NCBI RefSeq assembly: GCF_000389965.1
Contig: NC_021191.1
Coordinates: 7,503,501-7,567,500 of the forward strand
DNA length: 64,000 nt
Direction: 5' to 3'
From: Actinoplanes sp. N902-109
GTDB taxonomy: Bacteria; Actinomycetota; Actinomycetes; Mycobacteriales; Micromonosporaceae
The notes beneath the pieces are model-generated. The model saw only the letters and a list, made by a program, of their open reading frames with translations, did not search any database and had not been told where the DNA came from. Shown here piece by piece: positions 25,075 to 33,804 of the stretch. A program made the position numbers and the translations under genes. The first letter of the stretch is position 1. Every line of letters starts with the position of its first letter.

Positions 25075-25342
25075 GCGTACTTGCCGAAGGGAGCTTGGCC
25101 GCTTCCGCGGCATGACGCCTTTTTTCGTCGTCAGGAGCGTTCCAGAGCTGATCATACCGATGACGACCGGTGATCACTAACCGCGGCGACTGCTGCTGGT
25201 CCGCCAACAGGCTGTCGTAGTCATCGCGGGGGAGGCTGCCACGTTTAGGGTGCCCTCCGAACTTCGGCCTATCGGTAGGTTCACCATGCGGACAGCGGAA
25301 GTTCGTACCGCCGACCGGCTCAGAAATCGTGAACTTCCGCAA
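25052..25342 (-). CDS. Possible small hypothetical gene next to tRNA-Arg
   Basis: A 96-residue frame from TTG 25342, beginning 3 bp after the tRNA-Arg 3' end, so no ordinary promoter or ribosome site is possible there; an internal GTG could be used. The text FRCPHGEPTD and VITGRHRYDQLWNAPDDEK looks protein-like but I do not recognise it. It may be the decayed edge of an element once inserted at the tRNA. Confidence 0.3.
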   Translation of the reverse strand: MRKFTISEPVGGTNFRCPHGEPTDRPKFGGHPKRGSLPRDDYDSLLADQQQSPRLVITGRHRYDQLWNAPDDEKRRHAAEAAKLPSASTHAQDSVA

Positions 25343-25344
25343 GG

Positions 25345-25418
25345 TGCCCCCAGCAGGATTCGAACCTGCGGCCTCGACGTTCGTAGCGTCGCGCGCTGTC
25401 CCGCTGCGCCATGAGGGC
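25345..25418 (-). tRNA. tRNA-Arg (anticodon ACG)
   Basis: A perfect 74-nt cloverleaf including the discriminator A. Acceptor GCCCTCA/TGGGGGC (one T-G pair), D stem GCGC/GCGC, anticodon arm CGACG-CTACGAA-CGTCG, variable loop AGGCC, T arm GCAGG-TTCGAAT-CCTGC. CCA is incomplete in the DNA (ACC followed by T). Confidence 0.93.
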
Positions 25419-25433
25419 TGGATGAGGAAACGG

Positions 25434-25496
25434 TCAGCCGTGGCGGCGGGCCGGGGTGGGGTGCTTCATGAAGGGACGACGCTTGGGCGTGTCCAT
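25434..25496 (-). CDS. Twenty-codon basic micro-ORF with strong ribosome site
   Basis: ATG 25496 is preceded by GGAGGAGGTG with 5 nt between, close to the ideal Shine-Dalgarno. The product is a 20-residue peptide, MDTPKRRPFMKHPTPARRHG, with eight Lys/Arg/His. Its stop lies 15 bp before the tRNA-Arg 5' end. The same frame stays open far upstream without an ATG. It could be a leader peptide or a small protein; function unknown. Confidence 0.5.
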   Translation of the reverse strand: MDTPKRRPFMKHPTPARRHG

Positions 25497-25775
25497 GTGA
25501 GCACCTCCTCCGGTTGGGGCCGAGGCGACTACCGGGGCTTCGGTAGCGGCCACGAGGAAGACCGTAGGACGCCTCGGATCGGCGCTCAACTCAATTAGGC
25601 GATCCCGGTTCTCCTGGGATGCGCCCAGGTCGTCGAGGGCTTTGACGGCCCCCCGGTGGAGCAGATCCGTTATTCCGGGGTGGGCAGGCCGCCGGTCATC
25701 GTGACAGCACGGCCGACCGGGCCGGCAAGCACGCGCGCCGGCATCTCCTCGTCGTCGATGGCGGGGGCGATCGGC

Positions 25776-25816
25776 GGATCGGGGATCGGGGATCGGGGAT
25801 CGGGGATCGGGGATCG
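25776..25816. repeat. 8-bp tandem repeat, about five copies
   Basis: GGGATCGG repeated head to tail in the intergenic region. Such arrays vary in number by replication slippage. Confidence 0.85.
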
Positions 25817-25961
25817 ACCGTCACCCATGAAACGGACCGTACTATGCAAGCCGCTCTTTGTGACGTGACAATGATGCGACCACTGATCGAAGGAACCGTA
25901 ATAAGCTAACAGAACGGACAATAGTCGTTTCCGGGGCCAGGCCGGGGCGTTGATTGGGGTT

Positions 25962-26822
25962 ATGGTGCGACGCTCATCCCTGCGGGAGATCCGCGAGCAG
26001 ACCTACAAGGCCCGGGACGCCTGGTGGACGGTGCTGCTCGTGGACCCGGTGGCGGTCCGGCTCGTGTGGCTGGTGTCGCCGTACCGGCGGATCACCCCGA
26101 ACGTGCTCACCGGCGTGGCCACCGTCCTCGGCCTGGGGGCGGCGGCCGCTTTCGCGATGGCCGACCGCTGGTGGGTGGTGGCCGGTGCGCTGCTGTTCCA
26201 CCTCAGCTTCATCGTCGACTGCATGGACGGCAAGATCGCCCGGCTCAACGGCACCGGGTCGATGTTCGGCACCTGGCTCGACTTCATGTTCGACCGGGTG
26301 CGGGTGTTCATCTGCGCCCTCGCCCTCTTCGGCGGGCAGTACGCACGCACCGGCTCCGAGACGTACATGTGGGTCATGATCGCGGTGGTCTTCCTCGATC
26401 TGTTCCGTTACCTCAACGGTCAGCAGATGGCCAAGGTCCGCCTGGTGATGCGGGAGCAGATCGCCGAGGCCCGCGGCGCGGCGCTGCCGCCGTCCGGCGA
26501 GGCCGCCGTGCCCGCGCCCACCGGTGGCCCGCGCGCCCGGGTACGCCACCTGCTGCTGACCCGGCGCATCCGCACCCACCTGTTCAGCGGCATCGAGTAC
26601 GAGATGACGGTGTTCATCATCGGCCCGCTGACCGGCCTGATCATCCCGTTCGCGGTGCTGGCCGGTGCGCTGATGCTGGTGTTCGAGCTGCGGCTGATCT
26701 TCCGGCTGTGGCAGGCCACCCGGGCGTTCCCGGTGGCGCTGGCCAAGGCGCGGGCGGCCGCGGCCGTACGGCCGGTCCCGGAGCAGTCCCACGACGTGGC
26801 CACCACCCCTACCCGGGGGTAG
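25962..26822 (+). CDS. CDP-alcohol phosphatidyltransferase family membrane enzyme
   Basis: A 286-residue membrane protein; ATG 25962 is preferred over TTG 25950. The signature DG-x2-AR-x8-G-x3-D-x3-D is complete (DCMDGKIARL, then GTWLDFMFD), giving the four metal-binding Asp. About six membrane helices surround it. These enzymes transfer a phosphoalcohol or sugar phosphate onto a CDP-linked lipid or alcohol in phospholipid, glycolipid or polyol phosphate synthesis. A long polar loop (residues about 175-200) is unusual. The acyl-CoA ligase gene begins 33 bp downstream, so an operon linked to lipid assembly is plausible. Exact product unknown. Confidence 0.9.
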   Translation: MVRRSSLREIREQTYKARDAWWTVLLVDPVAVRLVWLVSPYRRITPNVLTGVATVLGLGAAAAFAMADRWWVVAGALLFHLSFIVDCMDGKIARLNGTGSMFGTWLDFMFDRVRVFICALALFGGQYARTGSETYMWVMIAVVFLDLFRYLNGQQMAKVRLVMREQIAEARGAALPPSGEAAVPAPTGGPRARVRHLLLTRRIRTHLFSGIEYEMTVFIIGPLTGLIIPFAVLAGALMLVFELRLIFRLWQATRAFPVALAKARAAAAVRPVPEQSHDVATTPTRG

Positions 26823-26855
26823 CGACCCGCCCTGGGCAGGCGCAAGCTGATCAGC

Positions 26856-28526
26856 ATGGGAACTGCTGCCTTCCGCGCCGCCCGCGACTTCCTGCTGGAG
26901 CACAGCGCGGACTACTCCGGTGCGTACAGCGAGTTCGCCTGGCCCCAGCTCGACGAGTTCAACTGGGCGCTCGACTGGTTCGACGTGATCGCCGAGGGCA
27001 ACGACGCACCCGCGCTCTGGATCGTCGAGGAGGACGGCTCCGAGCTCAAGCTCTCGTACGCCGAGCTGGCGCAGCGCTCCAACCAGGTCGCCAACTGGCT
27101 GCGCGAGCAGGGCGTACGACGCGGGGACCGGGTCGTGCTCATGCTCGGCAACCAGGTCGAGCTCTGGGAGACGATCCTCGCGGTGCTGAAGCTGGGCGCG
27201 GTGCTGATCCCGGCCACCCCGCTGCTCGGCCCGGCCGACGCCCGGGCCCGGGTCAGCCGCGGCGGCGCCCAGCACGTCGTCGCGCTCACCGGCGCCGCCG
27301 ACCGCTTCGAGGGCATCGACCCCGCGATCACCCGGATCGCCGTCGGGGCCGAGGTCAACGGCTGGCAGACCTATGCCGATGCGTACGGTGCAAGCGCGCA
27401 GTTCGCACCGGACGGCACCACTCACGCGAGCGACACCCTGCTGCTGTACTTCACGTCCGGCACCACCGCGCGGCCCAAACTCGTCGAGCACACCCACGCC
27501 TCGTACCCGGCCGGCCACCTGTCGACCATGTACTGGATCGGCCTGCGGCCCGGCGACATCCACCTGAACATCTCCTCCCCCGGCTGGGCCAAGCACGCCT
27601 GGAGCAACGTGTTCGCCCCGTGGAACGCTCAGGCCTGCGTGTTCATCCACAACTACACGCGCTTCGACCCCGCCCGGCTGCTCGCCGAGATGCAGCGCTG
27701 CGGGGTGACCAGCTTCTGCGCCCCGCCGACCGTCTGGCGGATGCTGATCCAGTCCGACCTGAGCGTGCTGCGCACCCCGCCGCGGCTGGTCGTGGGCGCC
27801 GGCGAGCCGCTCAACCCCGAGGTCATCGAGCAGGTGCGCAAGGCCTGGGGGGTGACCATCCGGGACGGCTTCGGGCAGACCGAGACCACGGTGCAGATCG
27901 CCAACACCCCCGGCCAGCCGGTGCGCCCCGGTTCCATGGGCCGCCCGGTGCCCGGCTACGACGTGGCGCTGATCGACCCGCTGACCGGTGAGCCGGCCGA
28001 GGAGGGCGAGATCTGTCTGCGCCTCGACCCGCGCCCGCTGGGCCTGATGGTCGGCTATCACGGCGACGACGAGCTGACCGCCACCGTGCTGGCGGGCGGC
28101 TACTACCACACCGGTGACGTGGGCTCGCGGGACGAGGACGGCTACATCACGTACGTGGGCCGCACCGACGACGTGTTCAAGGCCTCCGACTACCGCATCT
28201 CCCCGTTCGAGCTGGAGAGCGTGCTGATCGAGCACGAGGCCGTGGTCGAGGCGGCGGTGGTCCCCTCCCCCGACCCGCTGCGGCTCAACGTGCCCAAGGC
28301 CTACGTGCTGCTGGCGCAGGGCTGGGAGCCCACCGAGGAGACGGCGAAGGCGATCTTCGCGCACTCCCGGGCGCACCTCTCGCCGTACCAGCGGATCCGG
28401 CGGCTGGAATTCGCCGACCTGCCGAAGACGATCTCCGGCAAGATCCGCCGCGTCGAACTCCGCGAGGCCGAACGCGACAAGCACACGAGCACGGACGGCC
28501 CGCCGCCGGGCGAGTTCCGCGACTGA
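26856..28526 (+). CDS. Medium-chain-type acyl-CoA synthetase (AMP-binding)
   Basis: A 556-residue adenylate-forming enzyme from ATG 26856. The P-loop-like motif is YFTSGTTARPK, with A5 GQTETT, A7 YHTGDVG and DEDGYITYVGRTDD, and A10 LPKTISGKIRR with the catalytic Lys. Layout and length fit the medium-chain acyl-CoA synthetase branch, which activates C4-C10 or branched and aromatic acids with ATP and CoA. It follows the phosphatidyltransferase gene by 33 bp and ends 7 bp from the convergent SDR gene. Confidence 0.92.
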   Translation: MGTAAFRAARDFLLEHSADYSGAYSEFAWPQLDEFNWALDWFDVIAEGNDAPALWIVEEDGSELKLSYAELAQRSNQVANWLREQGVRRGDRVVLMLGNQVELWETILAVLKLGAVLIPATPLLGPADARARVSRGGAQHVVALTGAADRFEGIDPAITRIAVGAEVNGWQTYADAYGASAQFAPDGTTHASDTLLLYFTSGTTARPKLVEHTHASYPAGHLSTMYWIGLRPGDIHLNISSPGWAKHAWSNVFAPWNAQACVFIHNYTRFDPARLLAEMQRCGVTSFCAPPTVWRMLIQSDLSVLRTPPRLVVGAGEPLNPEVIEQVRKAWGVTIRDGFGQTETTVQIANTPGQPVRPGSMGRPVPGYDVALIDPLTGEPAEEGEICLRLDPRPLGLMVGYHGDDELTATVLAGGYYHTGDVGSRDEDGYITYVGRTDDVFKASDYRISPFELESVLIEHEAVVEAAVVPSPDPLRLNVPKAYVLLAQGWEPTEETAKAIFAHSRAHLSPYQRIRRLEFADLPKTISGKIRRVELREAERDKHTSTDGPPPGEFRD

Positions 28527-28533
28527 AGCGCGG

Positions 28534-29316
28534 TCAGGTCGTGGTGCGCAGCCAGCCGCCGTCCACATAGGTCGTCGAGCCGACGATGTAGCCGGCACGC
28601 GGGGAGCACAGGAAGACGAACAGGTCGGCCACTTCCTCGGGGGCGGCGAAGCGGCCGATCGGGGCGTTCTCCTCGGCGATGGTCCGCAGGTGCTGCTCCC
28701 AGGTGACGTCCGTGCCCGCGGTGAGCTGGCGGGCGGTCTTCTCCCAGTCGCCGGTCTGCACCAGGCCCGGGTTGACCGCGTTGACCCGGATGCCGTCGCC
28801 GATCAGCTCGTTGGCCAGGCACTTGGAGAACATGACCAGGGCCGCCTTGGTGACGTTGTAGACGGGTTCGTAGCCGAGCGGCTGGGTCGCGCAGATCGAG
28901 GCGTTGTGCAGGATCACCCCGCCGCCGCGCGTCTTCATCCCGGGGGCCAGGGCACGGGCGAGCCGCACCGCCGCCATCACGTGCAGGTCCCAATACTGCT
29001 GCCAGCGCTCGTCCGGCGCGTCGAGGATCGTCTCGTTGCTGCCCGAACCGGCATTGTTGACCAGGATGTCCGCGCCGCCGAACTCGTCGGTCACCGCTTG
29101 GGCCAGGGTGGCCACGCCGGCCGGGGTCGCCACGTCGGCGGCGACGCGCCGCACCCGTACCGGGAAATTGATGGTGGCGGCGGCGAGACGCTCCTCGTCG
29201 CGGCCGCACAGCACCAGATGCGCGCCCTCGGCCGCCAGGCCGCGGGCCACCGCGAGACCGATGCCGGCGCTGCCTCCGGTGACCACGGCCACCTTGCCGG
29301 TGAGTTCGAGATCCAT
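28534..29316 (-). CDS. Short-chain dehydrogenase/reductase
   Basis: A 260-residue classical SDR from ATG 29316. The Rossmann motif is VVTGGSAGIGLAVA, the structural NNAG is in DILVNNAGSG, the catalytic Ser is in HNASICAT, and YNVTK gives Tyr and Lys. The end (YIVGSTTYVDGGW) is typical. It should reduce or oxidise a carbonyl/alcohol with NAD(P)H; substrate unknown. Its stop faces the acyl-CoA ligase stop. Confidence 0.92.
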   Translation of the reverse strand: MDLELTGKVAVVTGGSAGIGLAVARGLAAEGAHLVLCGRDEERLAAATINFPVRVRRVAADVATPAGVATLAQAVTDEFGGADILVNNAGSGSNETILDAPDERWQQYWDLHVMAAVRLARALAPGMKTRGGGVILHNASICATQPLGYEPVYNVTKAALVMFSKCLANELIGDGIRVNAVNPGLVQTGDWEKTARQLTAGTDVTWEQHLRTIAEENAPIGRFAAPEEVADLFVFLCSPRAGYIVGSTTYVDGGWLRTTT

Positions 29317-29343
29317 GGTGCCTCCGATCGGGACGGCCGCCGG

Positions 29344-30000
29344 TCAGCTGACGCGGCCGGTGCGGAATGCGTACGCCACCAGGGCCGCGCGGTCGCGGCA
29401 GGCGGTCTTGGCCAGGAGATGGTTGATGTGGGTCTTCACCGTGGCCTCGGAGACGTGCAGCTCGGCCGCGATCTCGGCGTTGCTCAGGCTCCGGGCGATC
29501 TCGCGCAGCACATCCTCCTCGCGGGCGGTGAGACCGTCGCCGATCGGCGGGGCCGCGGGGGCGACACCGAACGGCGCACCGGCGGCCAGGGCCTCCAGCA
29601 GGCGGCGTTGCACGCTCGGGTCCAGCTGCGCCTCGCCGGCCGCGACGGTCAGGACCGCCTGGCGGATCTCCTCGGCGCCGGCGTCCTTGGTCAGATACCC
29701 GCGCGCGCCGGCTTGCAGCGCCCGGAACACCGACTGGTCGTCCGCGTACGTCGTCAGCACCACGACCCGGGTGCGGGCACCGGAATCGGTGAGCTGCTGC
29801 GTGGCGGTGATGCCGTCGACGGCCGGCATGTTGAGGTCCATCAGGATGACGTCCGGGTCCACCGCCGCCGTCTGGCGCAGCGCGTCAGCGCCGTCGATGG
29901 CGGTGCCCACGACGGTGATGTCGTCGAGCAGCCCGAGCATCATGGCCAGGCCGTCGCGCACCACCTTCTGATCGTCGGCGACGAGAACGGTGACGGTCAC
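29344..30000 (-). CDS. NarL/FixJ-family response regulator
   Basis: A 218-residue regulator from GTG 30000, overlapping the kinase stop by 4 bp (GTGA). Receiver: VLVADDQKVVRDG, VILMDLNMPAVDG (phosphoacceptor Asp), VVVLTTY and GYLTKD. The C-terminal LuxR HTH reads LTAREEDVLREIARS, then VSEATVKTHINHLLAKT. It acts with the adjacent kinase as the last gene of a three-gene operon; targets probably include the operon itself. Confidence 0.93.
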   Translation of the reverse strand: MTVTVLVADDQKVVRDGLAMMLGLLDDITVVGTAIDGADALRQTAAVDPDVILMDLNMPAVDGITATQQLTDSGARTRVVVLTTYADDQSVFRALQAGARGYLTKDAGAEEIRQAVLTVAAGEAQLDPSVQRRLLEALAAGAPFGVAPAAPPIGDGLTAREEDVLREIARSLSNAEIAAELHVSEATVKTHINHLLAKTACRDRAALVAYAFRTGRVS

Positions 30001-31109
30001 GTGGGATCCTCCGAGGGCAGGGTCAGGCGCACCCGCCAGCCGGTGCCGTGCGGGCCTGCTTCGAGGTTGCCACCGGCCAGCGCGGCCCGCTCGGCCAGCC
30101 CGGTCAGACCGTGGCCGCCGGACGGCAGCGGCACCGGGGTGCCACCGCCCGGGTCGGTGATCGTCACCTGCACGGCGGCCGGCTGCCAGGCCAGCTCCAC
30201 CGCGGCACGCACCTGCGGACCGGCGTGCTTGGCCGTGTTGGTCAGCGCCTCCTGGACTGTCCGGTAGAGCGCAAGCCCCCGCTCCGGCGGGACGGCCCGG
30301 GGTGTGCCGCTGACCGTCAGGCCGGCCCCGGCCCTGGCGACCAGACCGGGCAGCAGCGCCGGGCCGGGCAGCTCGTCGCCGCGCAGCGTCTCGACCACCT
30401 GACGGGCCCCGGCGAGCCCGTCGCGGGCCAGCCCGTGCGCGTTGCCGAGCTGCTCGATCAGCCGCGGGTCGGCGTCGGTCTTGACCGCCAGCAGGCGGGC
30501 ACCCTCGATGTGCACGGCCAGGCCGGCCAGTGTGTGGGCGAGCACGTCGTGCAGCTCGCGGGCGATGCGGCCGCGCTCGGCCAGCCGGGCGGCCTGCTCG
30601 CGGGCCTCGCGGGCCGCGGTCTCCTGGGCGAGGCGGTCCTCCAGCGCGTCCCGGGCCACCCGGTTGGCCTGGGCGAACGCCGACGCCAGGAACAGGAAGA
30701 AGCCGCCGATCGCCAGGTTGAGGAACGTGGCGATGCCCTGCCGCTCGGCCAAGGCCGTGCAGGTCAGCACGAGCCCGCCGCAGAGGATCGCGACCAGCCG
30801 CGGCAGCCGCAGCCCCAACCCGGCGACGGCCATGAAGCCCAGCACATATCCGGGGCCGGCCGGGCGGACCAGGCCGAGCACCGCCCCGCACAGTCCAGCG
30901 GTGGTCAGGCAGACGGCCTGTGCCGCGACGCCGCTGGCCCGCAGCCAGGGCGTGGCACCGAGCAGCCACAGGACCAGCCCCAGCACCGTCGCGACCGGGA
31001 CCACGACGCGGGCCGGTTCCGTGTCGGGCAGCCCAGCGAGCACCGCGTTCACCGCGATGACCGCCGCGCTGGCCCAGACCAGGGGCTGGAAGCCGGGGCG
31101 GGGGTTCAC
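29997..31109 (-). CDS. Sensor histidine kinase, HisKA_3 type
   Basis: A 370-residue membrane kinase from GTG 31109, which overlaps the upstream stop as GTGA. Five to six membrane helices fill residues 10-170 with short loops, so sensing is likely within the membrane. A coiled region (LAQETAAREAREQAARLAERG) leads to the H box IARELHDVLAHTLAGLAVH. The ATPase domain has EALTNTAKHA, DPGGGT and GHGLTGLAERA. Its partner regulator follows with a GTGA overlap. Confidence 0.92.
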   Translation of the reverse strand: MNPRPGFQPLVWASAAVIAVNAVLAGLPDTEPARVVVPVATVLGLVLWLLGATPWLRASGVAAQAVCLTTAGLCGAVLGLVRPAGPGYVLGFMAVAGLGLRLPRLVAILCGGLVLTCTALAERQGIATFLNLAIGGFFLFLASAFAQANRVARDALEDRLAQETAAREAREQAARLAERGRIARELHDVLAHTLAGLAVHIEGARLLAVKTDADPRLIEQLGNAHGLARDGLAGARQVVETLRGDELPGPALLPGLVARAGAGLTVSGTPRAVPPERGLALYRTVQEALTNTAKHAGPQVRAAVELAWQPAAVQVTITDPGGGTPVPLPSGGHGLTGLAERAALAGGNLEAGPHGTGWRVRLTLPSEDPT

Positions 31110-31624
31110 CGGGCCATTGTCCAGGACAGCTCGGGGCGGCGCGCCCGGGACGCGGCGATCGCGGTCACGGCGAGCCGGGACACCACCATGGTCAGCGCGA
31201 GCAGGACGAAGGCGGCGGTCCAGGCGTCGGCGCCGGTGATCAGATGGTCGCGGGAGAACGTCGCGATGCCCTCGGCGAACCAGTGGTTGGCGCCGTAGAT
31301 GAAGAGCACGCGGCCCGCGGTGACCGCTGTCCACAGCGCGGCGAACCCGGCGCCGGCGGTGGTCAGGATCTTGCCGGTGGAGGTGTCCCGGTGCACCCGG
31401 ACCAGCAGGCCCGAGCCGATGCCGAGGATCAGGCCGAGCCCGACGAACGAGAGCACCAGCGGCACGTCGTTGCCGGCGGTGGGGAACGAGTGCAGGTACA
31501 GCGCCGCGACGCCGGCGACGATCAGCAGCGGACGCAGCAGCCGCTTGCCGGAGAACTCGTGGGTGCCCAGGGCGGTGGTGAGCGTGAGAGCGAGGATGCC
31601 GATGCTGATCAGGTAGTTCGTCAT
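31106..31624 (-). CDS. Small integral membrane protein in two-component operon
   Basis: A 172-residue protein from ATG 31624 with five predicted membrane helices (YLISIGILALTLTTALG, LIVAGVAALYLHSF, LVLSFVGLGLILGIGSGLL, ILTTAGAGFAALWTAVTAG, AWTAAFVLLALTMVVSRL). Its stop overlaps the kinase start by 4 bp. It is either the output of the system or an accessory sensor for the kinase. I do not recognise a named family with confidence. Confidence 0.75.
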   Translation of the reverse strand: MTNYLISIGILALTLTTALGTHEFSGKRLLRPLLIVAGVAALYLHSFPTAGNDVPLVLSFVGLGLILGIGSGLLVRVHRDTSTGKILTTAGAGFAALWTAVTAGRVLFIYGANHWFAEGIATFSRDHLITGADAWTAAFVLLALTMVVSRLAVTAIAASRARRPELSWTMAR

Positions 31625-31678
31625 GCCGTCAACGATCGCGCCGGACGCCGTGAACCGAATCGGAGCACGGGTGGATTT

Positions 31679-31706
31679 CCGGCCTCCACCCTGGGGTGGA
31701 GGCCGG
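31679..31706 (-). terminator. Strong terminator hairpin after GH16 gene
   Basis: A perfect 12-bp stem (CCGGCCTCCACC / GGTGGAGGCCGG) with a CTGG loop, 7 bp past the GH16 stop. It closes the amino-sugar operon and insulates the two-component operon. Confidence 0.85.
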
Positions 31707-31713
31707 AGCCGGT

Positions 31714-32898
31714 TCAGCAGCGGCCGAGGTCCTCCCACTGCTGCGTCCAGCCGGGCTCGGAGCCCTGGGTCCAGTAGCGCGCCCGCCACAGGTGCTTGCC
31801 CTCACCCGAGGCCGGTCCGCTGGGGTCGCCGTACTTGCTCTTCTCGTGCTTGACCGTCGAACCGCCGGGGTATGCGGTGCCGAACGCCCACTCCGCTGCC
31901 GTCGAGCAGTTCCCCGAGGTGGGCGGCGTGGTGGGCGGGGTCGTCGGAGGCGTGGTCGGGGGCGTCGTCGGCGGGTTGGTGGGCGGGTTGGTGCAGCCCG
32001 AACCGGTGGCGTCGACGGTGTCCGTGAACGTCGTGCCCGTCGACCGGTACGCCGCCGCGGCGGACGTCACCTGCGTCGGTGTGAGCACCTGGTTCTTGGC
32101 GTACAGCACGTAGTCGACCTGCTCGATGTACGTCGACCGGCCGCCGGTGTGCGCGGCGGTGTCGATGAACCACAGGTTCCAGTTGATGGTCATGGTCTGC
32201 CGCGGGTAGAACTTGCCCGAGTGGTCGCCGACCTGCACGCCGTCGATGTAGTAGAGGACGTGCCCGTTGGCCACGGTGGCGACGAGGTCGTGCCAGCCGT
32301 TCAGCGAGCTGCGCTGCTCGGAGTGCACGTTGTCGGCGTACCAGGGGTCGTTGCGGTAGGTGTACCACGTGGTCTGGTAGTTGATCGGCCCGGTTTCGCC
32401 CCAGCCGCCGTTCGGCAGGTACTCGCTGATGTCGAGTTCGCTGTACGTCGGGTCGAGGTCGCCGTTGAGCGGGCTGATCGTGAAGAACGTCTCGTTGATG
32501 TGGTCGCCGTCGGCGCCGGTCGTCGGGGTGTCGGTGAAGCGGATGCGGCTCGCGTACGTGCCCTCGAAATAGCGTTTCTGGGTGCTGTAGAGCTCCGCGT
32601 GCTGCGTCCCGCTGCCGGTCCCGTCCGTGGACGAGGTCAGCTGCATGACCTTCTGGCCGTCGGCGGTCGGGAACGTGATGTTGGCCGGGGACCAGGTGGC
32701 GCCCGCGACGCCGGGACCGCCCGCGTAGCTGCGTGGCGTCCAGCCGTGGGCCGGCAGATTGTTGTCGCTGGACGAGCTGTAACTGAAGTCGTCGAACAGT
32801 TGACCACAGGTGGCGGCGGAGGCGCTCGGTGCGGCAGCGAACACCGCCAAGCCGCCGAGCAGGGTTGCCGCCCCTGCCAGGGCGAGGGATTTGCGCAT
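31714..32898 (-). CDS. Secreted GH16 glycoside hydrolase with CBM5/12 module
   Basis: A 394-residue exported enzyme from ATG 32898 (GGAGGA upstream). Signal peptide residues 1-30 (ending PSASAA). The GH16 jelly-roll domain spans about 35-275, with the catalytic signature ELDISE (E-x-D-x-x-E), giving nucleophile and acid/base Glu. A Pro-Thr linker of PTTP repeats leads to a C-terminal CBM5/12 module of about 60 residues (TAAEWAFGTAYPGG, then LWRARYWTQGSEPGW) whose aromatics bind chitin-like chains. GH16 enzymes cut beta-1,3/1,4-glucans; some act on chitin-glucan. Last gene of the RpiR-SIS-ABC operon, so its products probably feed that transporter. Confidence 0.92.
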   Translation of the reverse strand: MRKSLALAGAATLLGGLAVFAAAPSASAATCGQLFDDFSYSSSSDNNLPAHGWTPRSYAGGPGVAGATWSPANITFPTADGQKVMQLTSSTDGTGSGTQHAELYSTQKRYFEGTYASRIRFTDTPTTGADGDHINETFFTISPLNGDLDPTYSELDISEYLPNGGWGETGPINYQTTWYTYRNDPWYADNVHSEQRSSLNGWHDLVATVANGHVLYYIDGVQVGDHSGKFYPRQTMTINWNLWFIDTAAHTGGRSTYIEQVDYVLYAKNQVLTPTQVTSAAAAYRSTGTTFTDTVDATGSGCTNPPTNPPTTPPTTPPTTPPTTPPTSGNCSTAAEWAFGTAYPGGSTVKHEKSKYGDPSGPASGEGKHLWRARYWTQGSEPGWTQQWEDLGRC

Positions 32899-32931
32899 GG
32901 AAAGGTCCTCCAAAGGGGGGAATGGGACCGA

Positions 32932-33804
32932 TTACTTGACCGCGCCGGCGGTCATACCGGCGCGGATGTGCCGTTGAAACGCGACGTAGGCGATCAGCAC
33001 CGGCAGCATGGCAATGGTCAAGCCGGCGAACAGACCGCTCCAGTCGCTGCGGTAGCCCTGGCTGACCGACAGGGCGGCCAGACCCTGCGCCAGGACGTAC
33101 CGGTCCGGGTCGGGATTGAGAACCAGCGGGAGCAGGTACTGGTTCCAGAGCCCGAGGAAATTGAAGATGCCCACGGCGACGAGCCCGGGGCGGGCCATCG
33201 GCAGCATCACGCGGAAGAAAACCCCGGCGTGCGAGCAGCCGTCGATGAAGGCGGCCTCGGCCACTTCGCCGGGCAGCGAGCGGAAGAACGAGTGCAGGAA
33301 GAACACCGTGAACGGGACGGCGTAGGCGGCATAGACCAGGATCAGGCCTTGGTACGTGCCCAGCAGCCCCAGTTGCCGCACCACGAAGAACAGCGGCACC
33401 AGGGCCAGGAACACGGGGAAGAACATCGCCGCGACGAACACGTAGTAGACCAGGCGATTACCCCGGAACTCGTAGCGGGCCAGCGCATAGGCGACGAGCG
33501 AACCGAGCAGCATCGTCAGCAGCAGCGCTCCCCCGACGACGAGCACGCTGTTGAGGAAATAGCGCCCGATGCTCGCCTGGTTCCAGGCGCGGGCCCAGTT
33601 GCCGGCCTGCGGCGAGGCCGGCAGGGACCACGGCTGGTTGAGGATCTCGTTGTCGGTCTTGAACGAACTGACGACCGCCCACAGCAACGGCAATGCGGTG
33701 ACGACGCTCCACGCGAGCATCGCCAGGTGGACCGGCAGGGTGCGGAAATTGCGCCGCGGCGCCGGCTTCTTCGAAACGCGGGAGAGCGACAGGGACAGTG
33801 TCAT
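32932..33804 (-). CDS. Sugar ABC transporter permease, MalG type
   Basis: A 290-residue protein from ATG 33804 with six membrane helices. The EAA loop, which contacts the ATPase, reads EAAFIDGCSHAGVFFRVMLP. The start overlaps the MalF-type gene's stop by 4 bp. It forms the channel with that permease. No ATPase gene is present in the operon. Confidence 0.93.
   Translation of the reverse strand: MTLSLSLSRVSKKPAPRRNFRTLPVHLAMLAWSVVTALPLLWAVVSSFKTDNEILNQPWSLPASPQAGNWARAWNQASIGRYFLNSVLVVGGALLLTMLLGSLVAYALARYEFRGNRLVYYVFVAAMFFPVFLALVPLFFVVRQLGLLGTYQGLILVYAAYAVPFTVFFLHSFFRSLPGEVAEAAFIDGCSHAGVFFRVMLPMARPGLVAVGIFNFLGLWNQYLLPLVLNPDPDRYVLAQGLAALSVSQGYRSDWSGLFAGLTIAMLPVLIAYVAFQRHIRAGMTAGAVK

Noticed and set aside
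24640..25345. Complete integrative element inserted at tRNA-Arg
   Set aside because: No integrase gene and no second copy of the tRNA 3' end was found in the window; only remnants are supported.
25776..25816. Possible origin iterons
   Set aside because: The GGGATCGG array is a short contiguous slippage-type repeat with no DnaA boxes or replication gene nearby.
26808..26822. CTACCC-GG-GGGTAG hairpin at the end of the phosphatidyltransferase gene
   Set aside because: Short stem overlapping the stop codon, with the ligase gene following closely; not convincing as a terminator.
25974..28598. An 874-codon minus-strand frame opposite the phosphatidyltransferase and acyl-CoA ligase
   Set aside because: The plus strand has complete catalytic motifs in both genes; the antisense text has no domain pattern.
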